Positions 22,748 through 30,554 of a stretch of DNA of 64,000 nucleotides are shown here, piece by piece. Both the position numbers and the translations under genes were made by a program. The stretch is from the NCBI GenBank assembly GCA_038239305.1, contig JBBSEW010000002.1, forward strand, positions 1 to 64,000, read 5' to 3'. The notes beneath the pieces are model-generated. The model made no database searches, was not told the origin of the DNA, and saw only the letters and a list, made by a program, of their open reading frames with translations. The DNA is from JALYUA01 sp038239305. GTDB lineage: Bacteria > Acidobacteriota > Thermoanaerobaculia > UBA5066 > Gp7-AA6. Numbering within the stretch: position 1 is the stretch's first letter; the number at the start of each line of letters is the position of its first letter.

Positions 22748-24781
22748 ATGCCGGACTCCTCTTCTTCCGGGAAGCCGGGCCTGCTTCGGCGTCTCTGGGG
22801 CTCATCCCCCGAGAAGACGAAGACCGTGCGCCTGCCCGTCCATGCGTACGGGAAGCTGCCGATTTACAAGGACTTCATCTCGTCGGGGATGACGGACGCG
22901 CCCGCGCAGGAATTCCGCGCGTGGCTGGACAAGGGATTCAGCCACCGCTGGTCCTCGGACGACGAGTGCCGTGACACGGAGATCCCCCCGCATAGTTTTC
23001 TCCTTCGGATGCCGGTGTCGAAGGGATACGCGGCGGGTTCGCTCTGGGGCTCGAGCGACGAGGGAGGCCTTCGGAAGTTTCCCTTCGCGCTCTTCTTCTC
23101 GTTTCCGAAGGACCACGGCGCGTCGGATCCCCTCGCGGCGGTCGAATATCTGGGCGAGGTCGAGCGGCGCGCGAGCGAGCTCCGGTTTCTGTTCGGGCCG
23201 GGTTCCTCTCTCACCTCCTTCTACCATACTTATCGCGGGGCGGAGCTCGAGCTGGCGCTCCATGCGCGCGAGCAGATCGCCCGCGAGTTCCGGTCGGAGC
23301 TTTCGGCATTTTCCGTGGGCGAATTCGCCGAGTCTCTCTTCGGGGACGAGGCCACGACTCGATGGGCGTCCCTTCTCGCGGCAGCCTCCTCCGGCGCGGA
23401 CGATCCCGGCGCCGTCCGGCTCCCGCTCGGAGGCCGGTTACCGCGCGCCCGGGAGATCGAGTTCTGGCTCTTCTGGCTCAGCCGGCAGGACCCGAAGGGC
23501 CGCCGCCCGGTGACCGGCGTTCTCTATCCGCATGGGCACAACCCCGGCCGGGCCATCTTCTTTTTTCGGGACATCCGTCCCGAGGATTTCCTGCTGCTGC
23601 ATCCGACGCGGGCGGACCTGCCGCAGGTTCACGAGCCGCTCGGCCGCTCGACACCATGGATGCCGCCGCACGCGGGGTCCCGTCCGACGCCGCCGGTGCC
23701 GCACGCGACGGTCATCCGGACGGATACGTTGGTCGCGTCGGCCTCCGCTCCGCCGACTCGCGAATCGAGTGCCTCCAGCGCCTCCATTTCCTCTCGCGCG
23801 TCTGGCGCCTCCAGCGCCGTTAGCGCTTCCACCGCCTTCCCCACGGCGAGCGTCCAAACCGCGAGCCCGGCGGCCGCGGAAGGGGCCGTCCGTCCGGCGA
23901 GCACGGCAAGTGGGGCAGCGGAATTCCGATCCGAAGGCGCGATCGGACCCGGGAGCGCCATCCCGGGCGAAGGGGAGGAGCGCCCGGCCCGAGCGGAGGG
24001 CCGAGTCGACGGGGAGGTGCCCATCGGCCCGGGGGTCCCCGTGAGCCTGGCCCCCCCTCCCGCCCCCGGACCCGCCGAGGAACCCGCGACGGCCGGGCCG
24101 CTGTCGCCTCCCCTTCCACCCAAGCTCGTCGCGGGTTCGAGCGCGATGTCGACCGCGCCGGAGACGAGTCCGAATTCAGCGGCGCTCGGGAATCTCCTGC
24201 CGGAAGAGGCATCCAACGAAGAATCGCCGTTTCCGGAAGCCGACATGCTCCCGGAACAGACGGGAGGAGCACGGCTCTCGCAAATCCTGACGATGGATCG
24301 CGTGCCGGGTGGGCCGGCCGGGGAAGTCGCCCCACCGGCCACGCCGGCCACTGCAGAAGGGCCGGAAGACCGGCAGCCCGAACTGTTTCGGGAGCCGCTC
24401 GGAAGCGACCCGAGCCGGCTTCCGATGCCCGCGGCCTCCTGGGAAGGTCAGGCGGCCGCACCGGGGCAGGAAGTGGGCGCCCCGGGGGCAGGGAAAGGGC
24501 CAGGGCCAGGGCTAATGGATGGGGAACGGGAAGGGAAACGGGAAGTGGAAGTGGAAGCGGTCTCCGTCCCGGCGGCCTCTGCGGCCCCTTCCGCGCCGGC
24601 GGATCCGTCCTCTGCGATTCCGGTCGAGCCCACGAGGCCGCCCGCGGCGGCGACCCCGGATCCGGCGCCGCTGGTACTTCCCGCCGAAGCGCAGGCCCCG
24701 GCGGCTCCCGCGGTCGTGCGCCCGCCGGTTCCGCCGCCCCCCGGGTGGGATCGGTCCCTGGCCGGGCTGCTCGACGCCTGA
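22748..24781 (+). CDS. tagF: T6SS regulator TagF with long low-complexity tail
   Basis: Residues ~30-280 form a TagF (SciT/ImpM) domain, recognisable from the YGKLPIYKDFI segment at 34-44, then FRAWLDKGF and GSLWGSSDEGGLRKFPFALFFSF. TagF proteins repress T6SS post-translationally, in known cases by acting on the FHA protein. The next ~400 residues are Pro/Ala/Ser/Gly/Glu-rich and probably disordered, with a short C-terminal end PPPPGWDRSLAGLLDA. No PppA phosphatase domain is fused, unlike some TagF proteins. Near codons 590-605 the DNA becomes a GGGAA-type repeat, as in the intergenic tract at 27817. Typical TagF proteins are far shorter. Confidence 0.85.
   Translation: MPDSSSSGKPGLLRRLWGSSPEKTKTVRLPVHAYGKLPIYKDFISSGMTDAPAQEFRAWLDKGFSHRWSSDDECRDTEIPPHSFLLRMPVSKGYAAGSLWGSSDEGGLRKFPFALFFSFPKDHGASDPLAAVEYLGEVERRASELRFLFGPGSSLTSFYHTYRGAELELALHAREQIAREFRSELSAFSVGEFAESLFGDEATTRWASLLAAASSGADDPGAVRLPLGGRLPRAREIEFWLFWLSRQDPKGRRPVTGVLYPHGHNPGRAIFFFRDIRPEDFLLLHPTRADLPQVHEPLGRSTPWMPPHAGSRPTPPVPHATVIRTDTLVASASAPPTRESSASSASISSRASGASSAVSASTAFPTASVQTASPAAAEGAVRPASTASGAAEFRSEGAIGPGSAIPGEGEERPARAEGRVDGEVPIGPGVPVSLAPPPAPGPAEEPATAGPLSPPLPPKLVAGSSAMSTAPETSPNSAALGNLLPEEASNEESPFPEADMLPEQTGGARLSQILTMDRVPGGPAGEVAPPATPATAEGPEDRQPELFREPLGSDPSRLPMPAASWEGQAAAPGQEVGAPGAGKGPGPGLMDGEREGKREVEVEAVSVPAASAAPSAPADPSSAIPVEPTRPPAAATPDPAPLVLPAEAQAPAAPAVVRPPVPPPPGWDRSLAGLLDA
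24495..24560. repeat. GGGAA-type repeat inside the tagF coding region
   Basis: Purine-rich degenerate repeats (GGGCCA, then GGGAACGGGAAGGGAAACGG-like units, then GGAAGT units) lie inside the tagF tail, encoding GEREGKREVEVE-type sequence. The unit closely matches the intergenic tract at 27817-27910. Confidence 0.75.
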
Positions 24782-24828
24782 AGCCCGCCTTCCCGGTCTG
24801 CGAGGGGGGATCCTTCCCTCTTTTTGCG

Positions 24829-24886
24829 ATCAACCGATCAACTGTTTCCCGAATGGATCACCCGATCCCCCGGTCCCGGCTCATCG
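24829..24886. repeat. Degenerate CGATCAACC/CGATCACC repeat
   Basis: The 234-bp gap after tagF holds ATCAACCGATCAACT, then GGATCACCCGATCCCCCGG, and further GATCGGTTCGATCGG words. It is related to the octamer tracts near fabD. No gene is visible in the gap. A TAGAAT hexamer at 24980-24985 could be a -10 element, but no -35 partner is obvious. Confidence 0.65.
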
Positions 24887-25015
24887 GAGGTCTCCCCCCG
24901 CGTCCGATCGGTTCGATCGGCGAGGGCTCATGAGATCGCGAGATTCGCAGCTCACCTCTCGCGTGCGCCCACTAGCGTCTAGAATGTCAGCCGCTCTGAC
25001 GCGCAGGAGGCATGG

Positions 25016-25234
25016 ATGAACCCGAGACATCCCCAGGACTATCGGCTGATCGGAAATCTGACGATCGACGGGGATCTCGCGCTTCGCGAATATTCTCGGT
25101 TCGTCAACGACTACGTCATGAAGAGGGCCGACGAGCTCGCCAAATTCGGAGACATCCTGCGCGAGCACATCGTCAAGGCGGTCCAGGAGGAAAAGGCTTC
25201 CGGGCGTCTTCCGCCGGAGCTCAGCCGGTCCTAG
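25016..25234 (+). CDS. Small unrecognised protein in the T6SS island
   Basis: The 72-residue product is predicted to be mostly helical and charged, with no signal peptide or membrane segment (NPRHPQDYRLIG, then LREYSRFVNDYVMKRADELAKFG and LREHIVKAVQEEK). The ATG at 25016 is chosen because an AGGAGG Shine-Dalgarno lies 7 bases upstream. An out-of-frame ATG at 25012 opens an implausible Arg-rich frame. It follows tagF on the same strand and faces the unknown gene at 25308. I do not recognise the family. A small chaperone or adaptor of the T6SS is a guess only. Confidence 0.65.
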   Translation: MNPRHPQDYRLIGNLTIDGDLALREYSRFVNDYVMKRADELAKFGDILREHIVKAVQEEKASGRLPPELSRS

Positions 25235-25307
25235 CTCTCCAAAGCCCGCGCAAATATGCGCGCTCCATCGCGCGTCATCGTCGCGTCGGACTTCCGCGCA
25301 ACGGCTG

Positions 25308-26069
25308 CTAGGTTCCCTGGGCGTCGAGGAGCGCGAACAGCCGGTCCCGCAGCGGGTCCGGCATCTCCCGGATCGCGGCGACGTCCACGACCTCTTCGAA
25401 AGCGTCGGTTCCCGACAGCTCGGTGCTCTCGATGATCCGTTCGTCGGGGGGGCGCACCGTCGGAATCGCCGCCGAGATCACGGTGATCGGCAGGTTCCCC
25501 AGCTCCGCCAGGTGATGCGTCGAAATCGGGAACCGAATCGCTTCGAACAGCGCGGGGACACCTTTCTGATGAAAGAACGCGACGTTCAACGCGACGTGGT
25601 TGAGCACGTGCTCGTGGATGTCCACGCCCGCCGTGTCGCCCTCGCGCAGAGCGTCCTGCAGCTTCTGCGGAGGATAGCCGGCGTAGTAAACGACCCATCG
25701 GAGCGGTGACGTGATCGTGACGGTTTTGGTGGTGCCGCGGCTCTTGAGGACCTGCGAGTACTCGAGCGGCTCGAACTCGAGGGTGTTGCTCTCGAGGGGC
25801 AGAGGTGGCTTGAGATCCCGGGGGAGGTTGAAGGGGCGCGCGGAGGCGATCGACTCGTAGGCTCCCTGCAGGTCCTTGAAAATCTTGTCCGCTCCGCGGA
25901 CGGCGTCCTTTCCGGCCCCCTGCACGTAGTGGCCGAGGATGGTGCGCGGACGAACGAGGGGCATGAGCGTCCCGAGATACTGGAGGAGCTCGCCGCGAAG
26001 AAGCTCCGCGACGCCTCGGGTGAGTCTTCGGAGGTCCAGCAGTTCCTGAGTGCTCTGCGTATCTCTCAT
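25308..26069 (-). CDS. Unrecognised protein in the T6SS island
   Basis: The 253-residue product starts at the ATG at 26069 (MRDTQSTQELLDL), because the upstream extension to 26267 runs antisense into the hcp leader and is Arg/Gly-rich. There is no signal peptide or membrane helix. The N-terminal third looks helical (RLTRGVAELLRGELLQYLGTL). A central part has many beta-type residues (TVTITSPLRWVVYYAGYPP). The C-terminal half has ALNVAFFHQKGVPALFEAIRFP and ITVISAAIPTV and ends in an acidic helix. It is divergent from hcp and convergent with the 72-residue gene. I cannot assign a family. Position suggests a T6SS accessory role. Confidence 0.7.
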   Translation of the reverse strand: MRDTQSTQELLDLRRLTRGVAELLRGELLQYLGTLMPLVRPRTILGHYVQGAGKDAVRGADKIFKDLQGAYESIASARPFNLPRDLKPPLPLESNTLEFEPLEYSQVLKSRGTTKTVTITSPLRWVVYYAGYPPQKLQDALREGDTAGVDIHEHVLNHVALNVAFFHQKGVPALFEAIRFPISTHHLAELGNLPITVISAAIPTVRPPDERIIESTELSGTDAFEEVVDVAAIREMPDPLRDRLFALLDAQGT

Positions 26070-26287
26070 ATTTCGAACGCTCGCCTTCCTGCCCGCCCGC
26101 GAGGGCGATTCCGGACCGTTCCGCGCCGAGGACCCCCGGTCGCCTTTTTCGTGCCATGAATGTACCAGCAGCGGGTGGCCGGGAGTTCGTTTTTCCCGGG
26201 TTCCCCTTCCCTCCCGGTTTGAACTTGATTTATACTTCTGCAAAATCGGATTGTCTTCCGAAAGCACAACTGGAAGGAGGAATAGGC

Positions 26288-26776
26288 GTGGCCCAAGTAG
26301 ATTATTTCCTGAAAGTCGAGGGTGCCGAGGGCGAGAGCCCGGATTCTAAGCACCAAGGTGAGATCGAGGTCGTCTCCTTTTCGTGGGGCGTGAGCCAGCA
26401 GGGAACTTCGGGGTACGGCGGCGGCGCGGGCGCCGGCAAAGCGTCGTTCTCCGACTTCAACTTCGTGAAGCGCTACGACAAGGCGAGCCCGAAGGTGATG
26501 CAGATGTGTGCGGGCGGCGACCACATCTCGAAGGTCACGCTGACCTGCCGCAAGGCCGGTAAGGAGCAGCAGGAATACCTGAAGATCGAGTTCAGCGACG
26601 CCTTCGTCTCCTCCTACCAGATCGGCGGTTCGGGCGGAAGCGACATCATCCCGCACGATTCGATCAGCATCAATTTTTCGAAGATCGTGGCGACGTACAA
26701 AGAGCAGAAGAGCGACGGAACGCTCGGCGGAACCACTGTGGCCGGCTGGGATTTGAAGAAAAACAAACTCACATAG
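26288..26776 (+). CDS. hcp: T6SS tube protein Hcp (TssD)
   Basis: The 162-residue Hcp builds the hexameric rings of the inner tube that is expelled with VgrG. It starts at GTG 26288, 8 bases after a strong AAGGAGG. Family features are MAQVDYFLKVEGAEGES, the GEIEVVSFSWGVSQ strand, DFNFVKRYDKASPKVM, HISKVTLTCRKAG and a C-terminal FSKIVATYKEQ. It is monocistronic, with divergent and convergent neighbours and its own strong terminator, consistent with independent high expression. The AT-rich leader has a TATACT hexamer at 26231, but no convincing -35 was found. Confidence 0.96.
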   Translation: MAQVDYFLKVEGAEGESPDSKHQGEIEVVSFSWGVSQQGTSGYGGGAGAGKASFSDFNFVKRYDKASPKVMQMCAGGDHISKVTLTCRKAGKEQQEYLKIEFSDAFVSSYQIGGSGGSDIIPHDSISINFSKIVATYKEQKSDGTLGGTTVAGWDLKKNKLT

Positions 26777-26843
26777 GAGGGTAACGGACGAGGCGAAAGG
26801 GCGCCTCGCACGGACCCGGCATCGGACGATCCGGATCGTTCGG

Positions 26844-26887
26844 AAGGGCGAGGGAATCGCGCGGCGATTTCCTTCGCCCTTTTTCTT
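26844..26887 (+). terminator. Strong intrinsic terminator after hcp
   Basis: A long stem (AAGGGCGA plus GGGAATCGC pairing with GCGATTTCC plus TCGCCCTT, one bulge) is followed by a T-rich run at 26880-26887. The T run is on the plus strand, so it ends hcp. A smaller hairpin, CGAGGCG/CGCCTCG, lies just upstream at about 26789-26809. Confidence 0.85.
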
Positions 26888-26928
26888 TGCAGGAAGCCGC
26901 TACCGGGAGTGTACGGAGGAGCGGGGGC

Positions 26929-27750
26929 TCAGTTCGCGGTATCGGAAGGGGATGCTTCCGGAACGGCGAATTCGATTCGGCGCGTGTCGAGGACCGACTG
27001 CTCCTCTTCATCCACGAGAAAGAGGCGCAGGCCCATCCCCTGGGCGAGGTCGTCCGAGAGAGCCTTCCATTCCGTCATCCGCCCGAGTCGGACCTGGTCG
27101 TTCGCGTCGGCGCCCGAACCGAAGTAGAGCGCGGGGATGAACACCTCGCCGGTCGTTCCGTCAAGCGCCTCGACCCGGGCCGGGGTCCAGATGAGATCGC
27201 GCAGCGTCTTCGGCGGGTCGATCTCGATCGCCCGGATGCCTTCGAATGCCAGCCACGTGTACTTGTCCTTCACGATGAGCTCGAGGGCCGCGGCCGTGAA
27301 GTCGTTGTAGTCGCGAAAATCGGAAAACGGCTCTCCATTGAATGAGCCGGCGATCGCGGGACGCTCTTCTTCCGCCTTGTCGAGGAGAGCGCGCGCCGCG
27401 TTCGTGTCGCCCGCAATCCACTTCTGGACCGCCTCGACGTGAAGATCCACGTACGCCGGCGGCTCGACGAGAAAGTGAGGTGCCGCGCCGTCCCGAAAGA
27501 GGCGGGATCGCTCACGTTCGGCCTGGATGTTGGCGCGGTAGACGGTGACGGCGAGGGCCGACTCCACGCTCTGCTGTCCGATGACGTCGATCTGCTTCTC
27601 CGCCCGGTCCCAGTCGCCGGAGAAGCAGAGGAGCTCGAAGAGAAACGTGCGCCGCTTCGTGTCCGTGGGATTGGCCTTCACTTCGGCCGTCGCCGCTTCG
27701 ATGGCCGCTTGGAGTTTTCCCGCGTCGAGCAGTTCCTTGCCGGTCGCCAT
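26929..27750 (-). CDS. tagJ: T6SS accessory protein TagJ/ImpE
   Basis: The 273-residue protein starts at the ATG at 27750 after a GGAGGTGAG Shine-Dalgarno. The N-terminal half is helical and TPR-like (LLDAGKLQAAIEAATAEVKANP). The C-terminal half has the ImpE signature: FNGEPFSDFRDYNDF, ALELIVKDKYTWLAFEGIRAIEIDPP, RDLIWTPARV and GEVFIPALYFGS. In studied systems TagJ binds the N-terminal helix of the TssB sheath subunit and so affects ClpV-driven disassembly. It is on the opposite strand to hcp and upstream of tssA, and lies 3' of the YkgJ-type gene on the same strand. Confidence 0.92.
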   Translation of the reverse strand: MATGKELLDAGKLQAAIEAATAEVKANPTDTKRRTFLFELLCFSGDWDRAEKQIDVIGQQSVESALAVTVYRANIQAERERSRLFRDGAAPHFLVEPPAYVDLHVEAVQKWIAGDTNAARALLDKAEEERPAIAGSFNGEPFSDFRDYNDFTAAALELIVKDKYTWLAFEGIRAIEIDPPKTLRDLIWTPARVEALDGTTGEVFIPALYFGSGADANDQVRLGRMTEWKALSDDLAQGMGLRLFLVDEEEQSVLDTRRIEFAVPEASPSDTAN

Positions 27751-27816
27751 GGTCTCACCTCCGAAATTCCGGGCCAGTCTACAAGGGATGGGGCGGGGAA
27801 AGGGCACGTGATGCTG

Positions 27817-27910
27817 AAAACGGGAATCGGGAAAACGGGAAAACGGGAATCGGGAAACGGGAAACGGGAATCGGGAATCGGAAGAACCGAAAAGGGAGAC
27901 GGGAAAAGGG
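27817..27910. repeat. Tandem CGGGAA(TC)/CGGGAAA repeat
   Basis: About ten degenerate copies of a 6-8-bp unit (CGGGAATCGGGAAAACGGGA and variants) fill the gap between the tagJ start and the end of the YkgJ-type gene. A similar tract lies within tagF at 24495-24560. Confidence 0.9.
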
Positions 27911-27925
27911 GAAGCGACCCCGGTC

Positions 27926-28693
27926 TCATTTGTTCCGCGATTGCGATGCGAGGCTTCCGATCAGTCCCTCCAGCAGCTCCGGTCCGGGTCGGGACGGCTC
28001 GTCCGGATTCCGTTCGGCCCATTCGAGCGCGGTGATCAGCGGGACCCAGCTCCGGCCCGTGTCCTCCGGGCGTCGGCTCAGCCGGGACAGGGCGGTCGAC
28101 ACGCGCGAGGGGATCGGGATGCACTCGACGGTGAGGGCCGACGGCCGGGCGCAATGGGCCGGGTCGGACGTCACGAGGTATTCGTGGCAGGCGATCGGCC
28201 GGTCTTCATAGATCGAGCACGCCTCGTCCTCGAGAAACGGGCAGGCGATCCCGAGGTGGAAGTAGCCGAGGCCGACGCGCTCGGCCTCTCCCGCCTCGAA
28301 GGCGCGACTCGCGAGAAGCACTTCGGAGAGGCCGGCCGCGTCGAGTCGACGTCGCGCGTCGCGGAACCTCTCCTCGATCCGGTTTCGCCGGGTCTCGGGA
28401 AGATCGCGTACGAGCTCGCGGAGCGCGCGGGCTTCCGTCCCGGAGATCGGCACAAGCTGGCGACAGCAGGCGCCGCAGCCGCGGCTGCACGAGACGGTCT
28501 TTCCTCTGGCGGCTTCCTGCGCGACGCCGACATCGACGATTGCGTCCGCCAGGGCCCGGAAGACGGGGAGGAGTCTCGAGGGGGTGGTCTCTCCGGCGGG
28601 GACGGTCAACCGCGCCTCGATCCGTTCCCCCTGGATCGCCAGGTTGATCGTCGCGGTGACCTGGTCTTCTCGGGAAGGCGGCAGTTCGGGCAC
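27926..28693 (-). CDS. YkgJ-type Cys-cluster protein
   Basis: The 255-residue cytoplasmic-looking protein has a CxxxCxxCC cluster (SCSRGCGACCRQ, Cys69/73/76/77) and a second set, ACPFLEDEACSIYEDRPIACHEY. This is the pattern of the YkgJ/CxxCxxCC family, thought to bind zinc or an Fe-S cluster. The N-terminal ~60 residues (INLAIQGERIEARLTVPAG) are an extra beta-rich segment. The biochemical role is unknown. It is divergent from tssA and shares a strand with tagJ, so it may have a T6SS link or only be a neighbour. Confidence 0.8.
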   Translation of the reverse strand: MPELPPSREDQVTATINLAIQGERIEARLTVPAGETTPSRLLPVFRALADAIVDVGVAQEAARGKTVSCSRGCGACCRQLVPISGTEARALRELVRDLPETRRNRIEERFRDARRRLDAAGLSEVLLASRAFEAGEAERVGLGYFHLGIACPFLEDEACSIYEDRPIACHEYLVTSDPAHCARPSALTVECIPIPSRVSTALSRLSRRPEDTGRSWVPLITALEWAERNPDEPSRPGPELLEGLIGSLASQSRNK

Positions 28694-28909
28694 GCCGGCA
28701 TTCTCTCTCGCCGGACGAACTCCCGGCCGAGCGTTCCTTGACTCCGCAGTTTCAGATAGTTATGCTCGATTCACCAACTGGATGGCACGAACGGATTCTG
28801 GACAGGTTGGCGCAGGGGAACCGGCCCCCGTTCCGCCTCGCAGCGGTAGGTCCTCGGGCAGCCGATGTTAGAGTGATTTCTTCACGTTAGCGGAAGGAAA
28901 GAGGATCGG

Positions 28910-29977
28910 ATGTCGGCTTCACCGCAAGTGATCGACATCGAGACGCTGCTCACACCGATCGGGGGAGAAAACCCCGCGGGCGAGAGCCTTCAGTACGATC
29001 CGATCTACGACCAGATCAAGGAAGCCCGCCGTTCCGAGGACGCTCTCTCGCAGGGCGACTGGCAGCGCGAGGTCAAGGTCGCCGACTGGGACGAGGTCGT
29101 TTCACTGACGACCGACGCCCTGACGAACCGGACGAAGGATCTCCAGATCTGCGGCTGGCTCGCCGAGGGGCTCGTGCGGAAGTTCGGTTTTGCCGGCCTG
29201 CGGGACGGCCTGACCCTCACGAAGGGTCTCCACGATCGGTACTGGGACACCCTCTTTCCGGAAATCGAGGAGGGCGATCTCGAGGCTCGCGCGAACGCCC
29301 TCGCGCTTCTCGATCGTCAGACGGCGATGGCCCTGAGGGACGTCGCGATCACGAGGTCGCCCGCGTATTCGTTCATCGTCTGGGAAAAAGTCAAGGCGGA
29401 CGGTACGACGGCTCAGGTCCCGACGGAAGGCGCCGCGCCTTCCGAGCCCGGGGAAGCGCCGATCACGCTGGAGGACTTCGAGAAGGCGCGCGGCGCTTCG
29501 CGGCGGGGGTACTACGAAGACCTGCTGGCGGTCGTCAACGAGTGCTGGAAGGCGTTCGAGGAGCTCGACCGGGCGATGGACGAGCGTTTCGGCCGTCAGA
29601 CGCCCGGCCTCGGCGACCTCAAGGGCACGCTCGACAAGATCCGGGACTGGGTCGACAAGACCACCCGTGAAAAACGGCTCGAGGAGCCGGATGGCGGTGT
29701 GGCCGGCGCGGACGAGGCCGGCGGGACTACGGAAGGCGGCGTGGCGGCTTCGACCGGCGCGATCCGCGGGCGGCAGGAAGCACTCCGGCGCCTGTCGGAC
29801 GTGGCCGACTATTTCCGGCGGACGGAACCGCACAGTCCGGTTTCGTACCTGGTGCAGCGGGCGATCGCGTGGGGGCAGATGCCTCTCGACGCCTGGCTGG
29901 GAGATGTGATCAAGGATGGAGCGCTGCTCGAGAGTCTTCGAGAGACCCTCGGTCTGAAGAGCACGAGCGGCGAGTAG
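28910..29977 (+). CDS. tssA: T6SS cap/baseplate protein TssA
   Basis: The 355-residue protein carries the ImpA N-terminal domain at the start: LLTPIGGENPAGESLQYDPIYDQIKEARR, then DALSQGDW and the DLQICGWLAEGLVRKFGFAGLRDGL helix. TssA organises priming and polymerisation of tube and sheath. The middle (about 225-285) is charged and Gly/Ala-rich. The C-terminal ~70 residues (ALRRLSDVADYFRRTEPHSPVSYLVQRAIAW) are the short-type TssA end. The ATG at 28910 follows a GGAAAGAGGA Shine-Dalgarno. It heads the block tssA-B-C-E-F-G-H. Confidence 0.94.
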   Translation: MSASPQVIDIETLLTPIGGENPAGESLQYDPIYDQIKEARRSEDALSQGDWQREVKVADWDEVVSLTTDALTNRTKDLQICGWLAEGLVRKFGFAGLRDGLTLTKGLHDRYWDTLFPEIEEGDLEARANALALLDRQTAMALRDVAITRSPAYSFIVWEKVKADGTTAQVPTEGAAPSEPGEAPITLEDFEKARGASRRGYYEDLLAVVNECWKAFEELDRAMDERFGRQTPGLGDLKGTLDKIRDWVDKTTREKRLEEPDGGVAGADEAGGTTEGGVAASTGAIRGRQEALRRLSDVADYFRRTEPHSPVSYLVQRAIAWGQMPLDAWLGDVIKDGALLESLRETLGLKSTSGE

Positions 29978-30011
29978 CGGGGCGACGCACCCTCTTGAAG
30001 GAGAGAATCGC

Positions 30012-30554
30012 ATGCCGAAAAAAGAAAGCATCCAGCAGAAACTGAAGCGGGTGCGGCCGCCCCGCGTGCAGATCACGTACGACGTCGAGATCGGCGGGGC
30101 CATCGAGATGAAGGAGCTCCCGTTCGTCATCGGGGTGCTCGGCGACTTCTCGGGGCAGCCGGCCCAGCAGTTGCCCCGGGTGAAGGATCGGAAGCTGATC
30201 GAGATCGATCGCGACAACTTCGATCAGGTCCTCGCGGGGATGGCGCCGCGCCTTGCGACGCGGGTCGACAACAAGCTGACGAACGACGGCAGCAAGCTGA
30301 ACGTCGAGCTGCGGTTCAACAGCCTGCAGGACTTCGAGCCGGACAACGTGGTGCAGCAGGTCGAGCCCCTGCGCAAGCTGGTGGACGCGCGCCAGAAGCT
30401 GCGGGATCTGCTCTCCAAGACCGACGGCAACAACAAGCTCGAAGAGCTGCTGCAGGGCGTTATGCAGAACGCGAACGCTCAGAAGCAGCTCGCGGATTCT
30501 CTGGGTCTCAAGGATGACGCAACCGGAAAGAAGGGAGAGGGCTCCGATGAGTAA
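30012..30554 (+). CDS. tssB: T6SS sheath small subunit TssB (VipA)
   Basis: The 180-residue small sheath subunit pairs with TssC to form the contractile sheath around the Hcp tube. Typical features are IQQKLKRVRPPRVQITYDVE, ELPFVIGVLGDFSG, IEIDRDNFDQVLAGM and the C-terminal helices used in sheath interlocking. The ATG at 30012 has GAAGGAGAG upstream. The stop overlaps tssC by 8 bases. Confidence 0.97.
   Translation: MPKKESIQQKLKRVRPPRVQITYDVEIGGAIEMKELPFVIGVLGDFSGQPAQQLPRVKDRKLIEIDRDNFDQVLAGMAPRLATRVDNKLTNDGSKLNVELRFNSLQDFEPDNVVQQVEPLRKLVDARQKLRDLLSKTDGNNKLEELLQGVMQNANAQKQLADSLGLKDDATGKKGEGSDE

Noticed and set aside
25012..25311. Alternative 99-codon frame overlapping the 72-residue gene
   Set aside because: The product is Arg-rich and low in complexity. 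The ATG at 25016 is better placed relative to the AGGAGG site and gives a plausible helical protein.
26156..26287. Sigma-54 or sigma-70 promoter for hcp
   Set aside because: No GG-N10-GC element was found. A TATACT hexamer exists, but no acceptable -35 lies 16-18 bases upstream.
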